DNA of 64,000 nucleotides from Glandiceps talaboti (Eukaryota > Hemichordata > Enteropneusta > Spengelidae). The notes below the pieces were generated by a model. The model searched no databases. It was given only the letters and a program-made list of their open reading frames with translations, and was not told the origin of the DNA. Made by a program: the position numbers and the translations under genes. Shown here piece by piece: positions 25,028-37,579 of the stretch. The DNA is taken from the NCBI RefSeq assembly GCF_964340395.1, contig NC_135570.1, positions 13,556,322 through 13,620,321 of the forward strand. The letters are read 5' to 3'. Each line of letters starts with the position of its first letter. The stretch's first letter is position 1.

Positions 25028-27102
25028 CACATATATATACACACATACATGTAAAACATACATACATACATACATACATACACACATACATACATACATA
25101 CATACATACATACATACATACATACATACATACATACATACATACATACATACATACATACACACATACACACATACACACATACATACTGATTTACATA
25201 CATACATACATACATACATCCATCAACCCATCAACCCATTTCCTACCTGTAAAGTCTTGTCTTCCTCAAACATAAATTTGACTGCTCCGTTTAAGAGGTC
25301 AAGGACCGCATCAGCTATCATGTCTACACGTGCCTTTTCCAGATTAGTCTTTCCAGCAAACCCTGTAGAGAGACGAAGGTAATCACTATGGTAGACTTAC
25401 TCACATTTTATTTCCCCAAATGTAGTAAATTTAATAGTTAATGGTTATTTGATACGGAAATAGTCGAATGTACATTTTGACATTCTCATGGTTGTGGTCA
25501 TGATATTGCTATACTGATGATTGTGTATTATTTGATTGTTTGTGTTTATTACAAATCAGTGAATGGGATCCAAGTTCATGATGGGGTACTTGTAATTAGA
25601 TGTTGCCATGATACGGATGTAGTCATCCTCGATGGAATTCACATTCATGGCATTGGTACTGAGAAGGATGTTGCTATGGATGCAGTTATGATTGCTATGA
25701 TCCTCACTCATAATATTGGTACCATGGTTGACCACTGGCAGCATTCCAGGGATCACATATCACTAAGAAATTATTATTGAAACTTTTCAGCGAGTAAACT
25801 ATTTTGATATTTTCTGTTCTTATATACTCAAGTGAATACCAGCGCACATGCTATTAATAAACTTTTAATATTTAGCCTCGATAGTCTCAGAGGTAGACTG
25901 ACAGATCAGCCGTTGTATGAGGGCGCGGTCTAACCTCCCTTTCCCCAAGCAGGCTGGGCATGACGTTAGTCTATCTCATAGGTAAAAGTCGAGAAAACTT
26001 ATATTAGCGTAATCATATTGATTTACAAGTTTAGCGAACTTTTTAAAAATGTCAATAAAATGATGTTTATAAATTCATGGCTGGAAATTCTAGCTTCAGA
26101 AAGTTCCATTCCAGGGGGTCTAAATTTACATATGTAAATATGTATTCAATATCAAGAAATTTACAGTTGAGAAGAGATATGGCATTACATAATATTATAT
26201 TGTACACATACAACATATTATTATATAGTATTATAAGATTACCATTATTCCATAGATGAAATCAGAAATTTTCGCTCACCTAATTCGTTGGCCACGTAAC
26301 GGGCAATAGCATAAGACTGAGCTATCACTGTCTTTCCGTCCACCTCTAGTATCGGCAGTGACCCCAATATGACCTCTGTAAAGAAGCAATTAAAACATTT
26401 TTATAAATTATTTTAAGCACTTTCAGACAATGTTTCATATGCACTGAGTTGATATTAAAATAACAAAGCGGAATTATCATAACGTTCACACGTTCATTCC
26501 ATAGGCACCCGAATCAATTTGTATGATTTAAAAAAAAGAATGTATGGACTATACATTAAAAAATCATACAAATATGATTAGAGTACATGTGATGATGGAG
26601 ACGGTGCAATGAATGACCTTTGACCTTTGATTATGACTTTGGGAATGCTAACATATTTCAAATACGACGGGCTTTGAACCGATACACCGTGATTAAATAC
26701 TGTTTGGACACTGGTGACCCACAGACACTCGAATCAATTTGTATGATTTTTTTTAAAAATGTAGTTGGCTTGTTTACACTTAAGAAAAAAATCATACAAA
26801 TTTATTTATTGTCTGTGTTGGTGAAAATATACACCTCAAGTCAAATATAGACATTAAAAATTCGGCCCAGAGTCGACATTTCACTTGGTACATCCATGGA
26901 AGTACCATACCAGCAAGTGGGTGGTACTTCCATGGTGCGTCGAAGATCTCGTACTATACTTACTGTCCGATTTCTTAAATTCGGGCCATTCCGAAAAAGT
27001 GTGCCGAATGTCTTCGAATTCAACTCCTGCAGCCGCAAACATAAGACGGGTCACCTCTGCACGGCCTGTGGTATCGAAGTAATGAAGTTTGTAGTTCGGC
27101 AT
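24121..27102 (-). CDS. Sigma-class glutathione S-transferase / HPGDS-like, gene D (5 coding exons, 207 aa)
   Basis: Exons on the minus strand: 27102-26964, 26375-26280, 25362-25247, 24801-24691, 24282-24121 (stop TGA). Same intron positions and phases as A-C. N-terminus MPNYKLHYFDTTGRAEV, the most canonical of the four (GRAE). It is the most diverged copy elsewhere. The G-site strand reads VILGSLPILEVDG instead of the usual PFG, with one inserted codon before IAQSYAIARYVANEL. The third exon begins FAGKTN rather than LAGKTN, and the fourth ends NGGNGFFVGDS. The C-terminus is shorter, ending KWIEAHPN. All exons are intact, so it looks functional. Introns contain (CTGT)n, (TA)n and (CATA)n arrays, two 60-70 bp hairpins and a 42-bp hairpin close to the first donor. 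Role by family: GSH transferase or prostaglandin D synthase-like. Confidence 0.92.
24357..24539. repeat. (CTGT)n array in GST D last intron
   Basis: Near-pure array with three single-base interruptions. Confidence 0.95.
24941..25220. repeat. (TA)n then (CATA)n array in GST D intron
   Basis: (TA)n at 24941-25022 and (CATA)n at 25057-25220, within about 30 bp of the FAGK...TLQ exon donor. The unit is in the opposite orientation to the arrays of A and B. Confidence 0.95.
26516..26574. repeat. Short hairpin element, copy 1 (GST D intron 1)
   Basis: Arms AATTTGTATGATTT and AAATCATACAAAT enclose about 32 bp containing a smaller nested inverted repeat. A second copy lies 220 bp away. Confidence 0.6.
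26736..26803. repeat. Short hairpin element, copy 2 (GST D intron 1)
   Basis: Same arms as copy 1 and the same left flank (CGAATC) with a different loop, so the arm-plus-flank unit was duplicated or inserted twice. Confidence 0.6.
26894..26935. repeat. Perfect 14-bp inverted repeat near GST D first donor
   Basis: CCATGGAAGTACCA (26894-26907) and its exact complement (26922-26935) are separated by 14 bp. They lie about 30 bp inside intron 1 of GST D. Confidence 0.7.
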
Positions 27103-30100
27103 GATGTGTTTGGTGACGGTGTGCTATAGAGTTCGTAGAAGATTGAACACTTTCAGGGAATGTCAACTGAGATTGAGCTTCGTTAGTGGTCTAAGGTTTG
27201 AGTGAACAACTTGATCTTGATCACATCCACTGAGGTATTTGTATGTGTAAGACGGCCATCTCGATTTATATTTTAGTTTCCCTTGCAAGTTTACGCCAAA
27301 TAAATGCAAGTCATTCTGAGTCACCTTTTTGAAATGCTACAAAATTGACATTTTTGGAAAGATCGCCATAAGCTTATTAGTATTTCGGATTATTTTTGAA
27401 CAACACAGTGCTACGTGTAGCTTCGAGTGAAACATGACCTGCCTTCCACTTACCAGGAGCCAGATTTCGGTGCATTTTTTAATAGCTATGACTTGCAAAA
27501 AAACTATGAGTGAGGGATTATCCAACTACAAGCTGGCTGCAAGGATCGTTATTTGCTCATGGCCGCCAGCAAGTACACAGTCTCCCCTAATACATGTACT
27601 TACGTAATTACATGTTCTGACTGGACATCCATGCAGAGAATTAACGCCTCTTGTGGCAGATATGGAAAGCTTGTTAAAATTGAAACATGTTAGACCTCAG
27701 ACTAAAAAAAATCATTTAGTGGTCGAGGTCTGAGGTTAGACCTACACGTGCAGTAGGTACCCTGTGCGATACTGCATACAAAAAATTGTCTTGTAACCCA
27801 TACCATGTACACGCCAGTAGTGCACAAAAGACGGGCTTTCATTGTCACAATAATGTCTATACAACAGTAAGTTGATAATTGATTGCCTTTATTGCGACCA
27901 CCTTCAATAGAATTTCTTGAATAAAGTTACAGAATCACACCGAGTTTCTACCGTTTCCTTTACAACCTATAATTAGTGGTCTGAGTTACAACAGACAATT
28001 CACCGTTATGGTAGATTGTTCATCCAACCAGTGAACCCCCGACTGTTACAGGGAGGTAAACAGTGTACAACTCTATCTGGTGTACAAGTAGTCTTGCTGC
28101 TAGACGTTCGGGCTTTCTTTCGATGCTATAACTATAAGCGAACGAAATTCGCATGTGAGGGCTTGTCCGAACTCGGATGTTCCATCCTCGATAGCGTTGT
28201 TCGGCTGTGTGTCGTATTTTATCGGAAGAACATCCGAGGGCTAGCTGATAGACTAGTGTACAAGTAGCATCCTGAGTTGACAAATATACCACATTTGGAC
28301 ATTATGTAACTGCCCCCAATAAACACTAACTTTATGAGGGACTGTGATATTGGTTAGTATTTTGTGATTGATTAACAAAGACATGATGTTAATGACTGTG
28401 TGGGTGGCTGTGGATGAATTTCAAATTGCATCCCATGCATCTCACCAGGACTTCTAGAGTAACGACTTTGACTATACTGTGAGTGGAAGTGTAGATCTTA
28501 ACGATACCATATAGGGACTACTGGCACTGTGTAAACATGAGTTTGCACGCGCATTATCGATTTGTATTACGTAATGGTCTCATCTGAGAGCCAGTATGGA
28601 GTATCACGATATCGCATTACGTCACAAACTTCGAATTATCAGTGTTTGAGTGTTTGTTGTGTGTATTTGTACTTGATTTCGGCATGGTCTTTTAATAGAA
28701 TTACATACCTTTAAATGGATGGCATAGTTTTCAAATATTTAGTTTTAAAATCATTGTCACTTCACATGTGCCTGGAAAGTGATATGGCTTCAGCAGATCT
28801 AGAACACATCATATCATGTCCATAACATGTTATGTCCGTGATATGTATTGCTTTTGGTATGGGGTTGATGACCTCGCATGCGCAGAATGTAAACTTTTCA
28901 GTTTGTTTGTGTTTAGCCTCATACTGACGTATACTGCCACAAAAGGTGTTTTCCCTGTCACTGCGAAGCGGCCTTCTCGACAGAGAGTAAATATACCACA
29001 CCTATACTTTCAATGAATACTACTAAGTCTACAGAAAACATCAGCCTCTAGACGCTGGCCATAGTACTCAAATTCTATGTTTTGCGACACCAACGTAATA
29101 TTTATATCACGATTTTTTCGAGTTTCGAGCCTTGAATTTAGATTTCCAACAAATTATCGATTTTCTCCAGCAATTTTTAGAAAACGGTCTTTTCATGTTT
29201 CTTCAATTCTGCTCAATATTGGGAACCGGGATTTATATATACATTGAATATTTATCTTGAGTATATGCCTGGTTGAAATGGGATAGAAACATGTATGGTT
29301 TGGAATCAGTTATTTTTTTTGGAGGACGAATTGAAATTTTGTTCGCGACACATTTTCTAATCTGTCCGGTTCAATGTCTCAATTCGAGCCTCCGCCAATA
29401 TAATGTCTATAAGTGCAATATATGACGTCATTATGCCTCGTTGTATGATTCATTATCGATTTTACTAATTGAGTTGATTGGAAGATTACACGGTGCTTAA
29501 ATTGTCTATGGATTTTGCATTTGCATATGTACTATCATAACACAATGTTTCATTAGTTCTTTCTAGTGTCTGCGCTGTTACATGTACAACAACTTAAATA
29601 AATACATCTGGCCGCATGGGGGCGTCGTTGGTTGTAAACGCCTCTCGCCAAGATTGCAAAAAAGGACAAGCAAAACGAGATGGTGATGGAAAGCATATAA
29701 CTACTTTATTTTGAATAGTAAACAGATACATCAAAACGTTTGAAAATATTCTCGCAAGCCAGCTTGAGATCGGAAAATGTTTCTGATAACGCAACGAAGC
29801 ACGTACGGTCGCGTCTCGGCGGGACCGTACAGTGCTGTGAAGAAGTACTGGGCTAGTCTATTGGGAAAAGATGGTATCAAGAGAAGTCGGCCATCAGTTA
29901 CGAAGTTGGCTAGTCGGCCATTTAGAAAAATTATTACAATGTTTATAACATAGTATGAAGGATTGGCTCAATGTAAATGTAACAAGAATATAAGAGTGAA
30001 GTCTTAATTGAATGCAAGTTATAAATTCTGCAGTTTCTTGATATTTATGATTCAGAAATGAATTGCTGGTATCAGATTTGTGCGTATGGTACACTCAGAA

Positions 30101-30274
30101 CACTACATGACAATAGTCTGGCATGGACAAGGCACATCGTAAGACATTTGGTATATGGTCTACGGCAAGGCAATTTGGCCAAGTGTGGCAAGTAATTATT
30201 ACTTACACATTACATTCAGGTATGTACTTACATTGTATATAGTCGGCCGAGTTCACAACTGGTCGAGTTCCACA
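27103..30274. other. Intergenic between GST D and K2P paralog 1
   Basis: No gene recognised on either strand. A TATAAAT on the minus strand near 27260 may belong to GST D. A 13-bp inverted repeat around GACCTCAGAC lies near 27690-27742. Nothing else stands out. Confidence 0.5.
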
Positions 30275-30650
30275 ACTGCCGACATCAGACAGTAGACGAA
30301 CAGAACCTCGGTGTTACAAACAGGGAAAGTAAACACCCGAATTGGATTAATAACACTTGGCACAACCTGTTGGAAGTACAGAGACTTGTATTACACTATA
30401 TCGTGTGATAAAAACAGTTTTATGGCTAATTTACATCAGCGTTCACATTCACAAACAATTTAAGTTTCCCTGGCATTTCATGTACACATAAAGAGGCCAT
30501 AAAACTGTTCTTATCAAACCCTGGTATGTAATACAGGTCTTCCAACATGCTATACCCAGTGTTATCAATCCGATTCATTTGTTTACTTTCCCTGTACTGT
30601 ACATGTTTGTAACAGGTTCCGTTCGTCAACGGTCTGATGTCTGCGGTTGT
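30275..30650. repeat. Long foldback (about 150-bp arms) just downstream of K2P paralog 1
   Basis: Arms 30275-30425 and 30497-30650 are imperfect inverted copies. They share GACATCAGAC, GACGAAC, TGTTACAAAC, AGGGAAAGTAAAC, TGTTGGAAG and AACAGTTTTATGG in the same order. The second arm ends 14 bp from the channel stop codon, so the foldback would lie in the 3' UTR if the transcript extends that far. Confidence 0.7.
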
Positions 30651-30663
30651 ACGTCCATGGACA

Positions 30664-33600
30664 CTACATTACTCCCCCGAGTCTATTATGGCGGTGATTA
30701 AAGCATCCATTTAAAACTTGGTGAATTTTTCTCCCACCTTCCATTATTTTTTTGGTGGATAGATTACAAAACACCGATAGTATTATAAGACCTAGAAATA
30801 TATACATCATTAATCCTACTGCTAGTGCTTTTCGTTCGCTCGTATGGAAATCATAGCCGAAATCCATATCTCCAAACCCAATAGTGGTGACGGTGATAAA
30901 ACTGAAATACACAGAATCAAAATATGACCATCCGTTATTCCCGTGGAATATTTCAGCCCCTCCTACAAAATAAAGTAGCAAAATAACCCCCATTATTGAG
31001 ATAGGTACATCCGGGTCCTCTTGTTGGTTGGTTTGTATTTTATTACTATTCGTTTGAGTACCTGTACTTTTTGCTTCGAACTTGTTCAATCGGTGTGGAG
31101 CATTAACTTCATTAGGCCATAGTGGTAATTCCTTTTGGTTTTTGCGCATGCGTATTACACCTTTTAAGAATTCTGCTTCATTAGGGTTACTAGTATTTCC
31201 CCCAATATGTAGATTTTCTTTTGAAGAGTCCGTCAATGTGGAAGGTATTTGTAGACATTGTGTTCCACTCTGACGCAGACTGTTGCCATAGTGATGACCA
31301 TTTAAAAATAACTTCCAGTCAAAGCCATTAAAGGAATGTGAACGTCTCGGTTTTTCTTTCCTCCAATTAGTGAACAGCTTTCCCTTCTTTGTTTCCAGTG
31401 TGTATTTTTCTGATATGTCTCCTTCCAAACACACATAATTTCCACTGAAGCTGGTTTCATGGAATTCTTCTCCGAATCGGTGTACTGAAAATTCACCGTT
31501 CGTTTCATCTGTCCTCCGCGGATTAACTATTATGTCTTCGAAGTCAATGCTATCACAGATGTATCCGTTGTTTTGTGTTCCTCTTCCACTTTCCATCGAA
31601 ACATCCGGGTCACTTTGACCCCGGTTATCCGTTTCTAAGGATACCACATTTTGAATTTTATCTACATGTATGTCATCCCGTTTAGCCACTCCTTTCTTCC
31701 GATAATGTTTATTGCGAAACAATTTGATACATCTACCAAGAGCAATTCTGAACGACATTGCGATGACGTCACCGGTGTAGGACAGGAACAGAACAGTTAT
31801 GGGTATTCCGAACAACGCATACACCATACACATAGCTCTGCCTAGTGACGTCACTGGTGCGAGATAACCATCTCCTGGAAATGAAAAAATAGAAAATGAA
31901 AGTGGCGTAGTTTAATTTTAACGTGGAATGTACCTCTGAAATTGAAATATTACAGTATTGCTCTTTGTTCAATAATCGTAGCAGTAGTAATGTGAAGTAG
32001 TTAGACCTATGATATATTATGACCCAGGAAAATTAATATACTTGCACACTGTGGTTTCACCCTTGCCTCTAATAATTGGCGCAAGAAATCTGCACATATC
32101 TAAAGATACACTTTTTTGCGCGCGCGCATGCGACACAATGAGGTTGATATTCATCTAGATGGTAGTTGCCCAGACAATCTTCTTGCGATTTGTTTTTTAT
32201 GCGGGTGCAGTTGTCTGAGGGGCAGTTGTCCTACGGGGGCAATTATCCTGGGGCAGTTGTCCTGATACCCTCGTGAACATATGTCTATTTTTGGTAATAC
32301 GGTAAATTCGAAATTAAAGTAATGATTATGAGAATATGTGCTTATTAGCCAATTGTGAATCGAATTGACAGAATCTGACAAATTGTATCCAAGGTGAATG
32401 GACGTATTTAATGAAACCTTGTAAGCTAATATACGTACATCGAAATTTAATCAAGCCATCTAAACCACGATTGCCTTTTGCAAGATTTCAGGGAGTTCAA
32501 GGATGTTTTAATACATACTTCTGATTTCTCAAACACAACTATATGATCTTGCATAATATTTTTTTTGCTTATATATGATTTATAAAAGTCGTATTTCTTA
32601 TCGATGAATAAACACAGGCGTGTGCGCATTTGAACACACGCGCACATGCACAAAAACAAACAAATTATCAAACACACAAATACATGTATCAAGCTATCCC
32701 ATAATCTCTATATAGCATAGACTTGAAATATTCGACAGAAAGCGCGGAAATCGGTGTAGGGAGATAATTTCTAGGATACGTAGGGGCTTGATAGTAAGTT
32801 AATGTCAGTGTATACGTGCGCGAGCGCGTTTTATCTTCACATAAAATATATTCGACTGTCAATTAGATTAATTTTAAAACAGATCATTTCTATAAACATT
32901 TTGAAAATGAAGTTTGTTAATTAATTTCTCTAATATATATGTATGTGTCTTTGCTTTCGAGATGAAGAAATAAACACAGAATATAAGCACATAAAAATGT
33001 TGACTCATATTTTGAGTACGACCGCAGAACCAGTGACGTGGACACAGGTTGTCATGACGTAACAGACTAGGGTGTATAATCCATATTTTTGTACCTTCTA
33101 AGACTTCAACTTGGTTTGTGAATAGTATAATGGTTGGTGTATTGGTTATTCTGTGATTCATTGATTTATTGATTGATTGATTGATTGATAACTTTGATAC
33201 ATTGATAAATTGACCTATTAGAATGTCTTTTCCGCAAAAGATGGAAAATTCTATCCATTTAATGTTCAAGTAACTGTTTGACTTACTTCAGAACCTTTTT
33301 ATTCATTTCCTACCCTCTCAGTTAAGTACGGTTAAAAGGTACAAAATCATTGTTGAAGTCAGAAATACAGAATTTAATATTACTGTCACTCGAAACACCC
33401 TTACTAGACTTGAGTAGCCCAGTAGACGCAGAATAACATGGTGAAAAAAATATGACTTTAGCGAATGAGCTAATATGTATTTATATATCAATCATATATA
33501 TTATTTAAAACGTACATGTGTGGTAATTTTCCCCTTGTCAAAACAATTAGATTGCATCACAAAGATGATGTTTGACATTTCGACATATAGACAGACCTAT

Positions 33601-33756
33601 CTGAACGAAAGATTCGTAATTTTACGAAATTAGTGAATTAAAGATAACGTTTAAAGTTACGGCAAAGATAGTTATTAGGCAAGGAGACAGTACATTATGT
33701 ATACAATAAGATCACGTGAATGGTTACAGTTGAGAAACATACACATGATGAATGAG

Positions 33757-33797
<41 letters not shown>

Positions 33798-35029
33798 GTC
33801 TGTCTGTCTCTCTGTCTAGATATGTCTCTCTGTCTGTTTGTCTCATCAACATTGTGTGTACACATCTGTGATATTATTCCTTTGTTAATTTGTCTCAAAT
33901 ATCTAACTTTGAGCCCCCTGCAACCAACACAGTGTGAATACTAGTCTAAAATATCATAATTATTTTCATTCACCTCACGTGCCTCTACTATCTGCTACAA
34001 TAATTCATGACAAACTCATATTTTGATGTTAAGGTACAAAGGATATTAGTATCAGCTAGACACAAATCTAACCACTGACTGTCAATACACTGACTAGATT
34101 CTAATGAAACATATTGGTCGATATATGTAAAATGTCAGGTTAGGGCGAGAAGATATTTTTTTCTCGGTAATTGACTTCGTTAACGACAACCATTGATTTT
34201 ATACAGGTGTTCGAGGTATAATTTAACTGCACATAAAGGTCTGAAGCAGGTGGTGCCATAATCACACTAACATGTTTACAGGGTTTGTGACAGTTTCCAT
34301 GACTACGTACTCTTGTAAAACAATATACGAGAACATTGAAATAACATTGTCAGTCTCATCTCTCTACACCTGGAAATGAAAGCCCGCGTTTATATATGTA
34401 ACAGCGATAAATTCGGAAACGACACTGCTATCGAAATTAATTTGGCTCGCCCATTGTCATCCAAGCGAAGTGTAGGTGTATAGAATATCGCAAGAGAACA
34501 CAAAACATAACATGTATGTCACACACAATATTATCTAGATGATAACAATTACGTACGTTATCATAATTATTAATTAATATTACACGACTGTCGGAATTAA
34601 TTACTTGGAGAGAAATGATTTCATTCAAATATGCATCATAATTTATTAAATATTACAGAACAGTAAATCTAATTGGAAAATACATTAATACATTAATAGT
34701 CGCTTCCAAATACAATTTACTTGCATTTGCCATGGTATAACCACACTGCTCTATTGTTGAATGACCCCACATTTCTAAATGTTTTCATTTTCACACTTTT
34801 ATGAGACGTATTCATGTTGTACATGAACGAGTTTATACATAAATCATAATTACAAAAACCTAAATAGTTCTCAAGGGGTGAAGCTATTCTCAATAGTTAC
34901 ATCATTAAAAAAAAAGAGTTATAGCTAACCTTAAGACACAATAAATGTGAACACAGCTAGACTGAAAAAAAACTAAATATTCAAAACGTGTATGCTTTGC
35001 TTGCAATCGAGGCTTGATCCTTGCTAGCA

Positions 35030-35103
<74 letters not shown>

Positions 35104-35587
35104 ATTCTTATGTAAGCCATTGTTTAAGTGAAAAATTGAAAACATTTAGACGTTGCTATTGTTACATCATGAAACAGTGTATTGATGAACAAAAGAACTA
35201 CGTACCTATTGTTGTAACAACAGATACACAAAACAGACACGTAGATGTCCAAGTCCATAGATCGGATCCTGTCGGTCCCTTCATAGCTTCGACGAGAAGA
35301 CGACCATATTCATCTAAAATTGCTGACGCCAAGAGAGTGAAATTACTTTTATTTTCATCGCACAAATTTCCAATCACCCTCGTCAGATTGTCTTTGATTG
35401 CACGCAAGTTCTTGTATGCTTCGTTCGGTTTGCCGTGCACACCTTCGATTTGTCTGAACGCACACGTACCAAGGAGGAGATACGCAGCCAAGGTGAATGT
35501 AACAACGAAAGACGTCCATAATTTACTAAGCAGTACGGATTGGCCTCGACAGCAACGTAACTGTCGATTGTTTTGTCGTCCCTCCAT
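30664..35587 (-). CDS. TRESK-like two-pore-domain K+ channel, paralog 1 (2 coding exons, 530 aa)
   Basis: Exons on the minus strand: 35587-35206 and 31874-30664 (stop TAG). The single 3.3-kb intron is phase 1 inside the first Gly of pore loop 1, a position conserved in many K2P genes. Order: TM1 (about 20-42); extracellular cap with Cys76 and N-glycosylation sequons at Asn67 and Asn82; pore 1 with TTIGDG (125-130); TM2 (139-164, YALFGIPITVLFLSYTGD); cytoplasmic loop of about 240 aa; TM3 (417-435); pore 2 TTIGFGD (457-463); TM4 (477-499); short C-tail. The large TM2-TM3 loop, short tail and the PVTSLGR..C..YALFGIP segment point to the TRESK (KCNK18) type. The loop has RRSHSF (304-309), resembling the 14-3-3 site of TRESK, and STGTQTN (397-403), an LC8-like motif. 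Oddity: pore 1 is GDG rather than GYG. Expected role: plasma-membrane background K+ current, if the filter conducts. Confidence 0.92.
31875..35205 (-). other. Single intron of K2P paralog 1
   Basis: 3.3 kb, GT-AG, phase 1. Contains a (CTGT)n block (33756-33842) and (TA)n (35029-35101). No internal coding exon recognised. Confidence 0.85.
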
Positions 35588-36317
35588 AGTAGAAACTGCT
35601 GATCGAGTAATTGCAAAGGATCTTGCTAACGACTAGTCTTCAAATCCAATATCTATATATGTATAAGGCATCACGTCTCTCTTTTATGAAGTGCTTTCTG
35701 TGACTGACTATACTGTCAGGGGTCGTAACCATGGCAACGCTTCAAGCGAGTGGTAATTAGAAGACGTTACATGGAGTCATTATATCCGAATCTTTATATC
35801 AGAAATTTGAACAAAATTCAATGTTTTTGTAGAATGTTCTAGTATTTATTATGAAATGGTTGAAAGTATTGCAGAGACACTGTAGATTTTTCGACAGACG
35901 ATCGACTCTTCTTTGCATGGAATGCTTAGAATTTATCAGTTTTCTACAGTTGATTTTTCTTCTTCTAGGCATACTGTTTTTGGAATGTGGGATTTTTGAC
36001 ATTTACTTCAGTCTCTACATCTTTTGAATCGTTTCATTTGAATTTTGTCCTTGTAGGACAGTTAATGGGGGCTCGTCAAATAATAATGATTAGTTATATT
36101 AATGTATTCTGTTATTAGATACATGATTAATTGAATGAATCAGAATGTTTCCTGGATTGCATGTAATATTGCTGGTGATCAATTGATTGATTGACGTCCG
36201 TTTTGATATGGTAATGGAATGTATTAGTGAATTTATTAATGCCACGACAGTATATAAACCTATTAAAGATAATCCGCCATTGGCCTCATTGTATACACGG
36301 ACATGTATTTCTGTTTA

Positions 36318-36319
<2 letters not shown>

Positions 36320-36359
<40 letters not shown>

Positions 36360-36657
36360 CTCCCGCGCGTATGTGTGTATGTGTGTGCGTATGTGTGCGC
36401 GTATGTGTGCGTGTTGTCTGTATGTATGTATGTATGTACGTACGTACGTACGTACGTACGTACGTATGTACGTATGTATGTATGTATGTATGTATGTATG
36501 TATGTATGTATGTATGTATGTATGTATGTATGTATGTACGTACGTCTGTCTGTCTGTCTGTCTGTCTGTCTCTGCTTGTGTGAGTGTCTGTGGTATGTCT
36601 ATGTCTGTTTCGCTGGCATTCTATTTCTCTCCCTCCGGTTCTATATGTATATATGCA

Positions 36658-36731
<74 letters not shown>
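36320..36731. repeat. Compound (GT)/(GTAT)/(GTAC)/(CTGT)/(TA) array
   Basis: Unit order: GT (36320-36357), GTAT and GTAC (36417-36543), CTGT (36544-36570), a short gap, then TA (36660-36731). Confidence 0.9.
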
Positions 36732-36733
<2 letters not shown>

Positions 36734-37471
36734 CTCAGTATGCAATTGTATATAATCTCTCTATACATTATGTCTGTGAGTGTATTGTATATGTTTATGT
36801 ATCATCTATGTATACACATAAGAGAAAGAGATCTAGGGATACTATGTAGTTATCTGTGTGTTTAATTCAACACTTTCCATTTAACACAGACACTTTAAGT
36901 AGCACCCCTAAGTCTTGTTACATTATTAATTCAAAACACGTGTTATCTCACCATTATTATGATTCCATGGCTTAGCGTAGCTACGGATTGTAAACCTACT
37001 CAAGAGCTAGGTAGTCCCAGTAACCATAGAAATCATTCTATTTATAGGATTAATGTCAGAGCAAAAGAACCATTTGTTAATTTCGTTATTACTTTCGTAC
37101 AAGAAATGATGTAAAATTGCAAGATTACCTTCTTTTATATGTTTACCTTCAACCATAGGTTTTTGTAAAGATGGCTTCGTATGTTTGCGTCACTCACTGT
37201 CATTCAGTATTTAACCGATAATCCACCGTCACGGTGGTTCGCATTAGTTTCCCCCCAAATAAATATATCCAAATCTCATTGAAAAATACTTATATGTGTC
37301 AGTTTATATATTGCCTTAGACCTCGATTAGTTCAGAAAGAACTATTGTCCTTGGTCCTCACCAGAATTTTATTTTGTCCCTAGACATTGTATTTTTTTTC
37401 TCTTTCATTTCTATATATTTATTCAATAGCTGTATAATCTGTATAAGTTCTGGTGAAATAAATTTCAATTC

Positions 37472-37579
<108 letters not shown>

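Noticed and set aside
25517-25780. 87-aa plus-strand open frame in a GST D intron
   Set aside because: Composed of imperfect short repeats around GTTGCTATG; no family resemblance; antisense to the host gene.
30426-30629. 67-aa minus-strand open frame just after K2P paralog 1
   Set aside because: Falls inside one arm of the foldback; the other arm is not open, and no family is recognised.
35136-35636. 166-aa plus-strand open frame
   Set aside because: Antisense shadow of K2P paralog 1 exon 1, which has clear family motifs on the minus strand.
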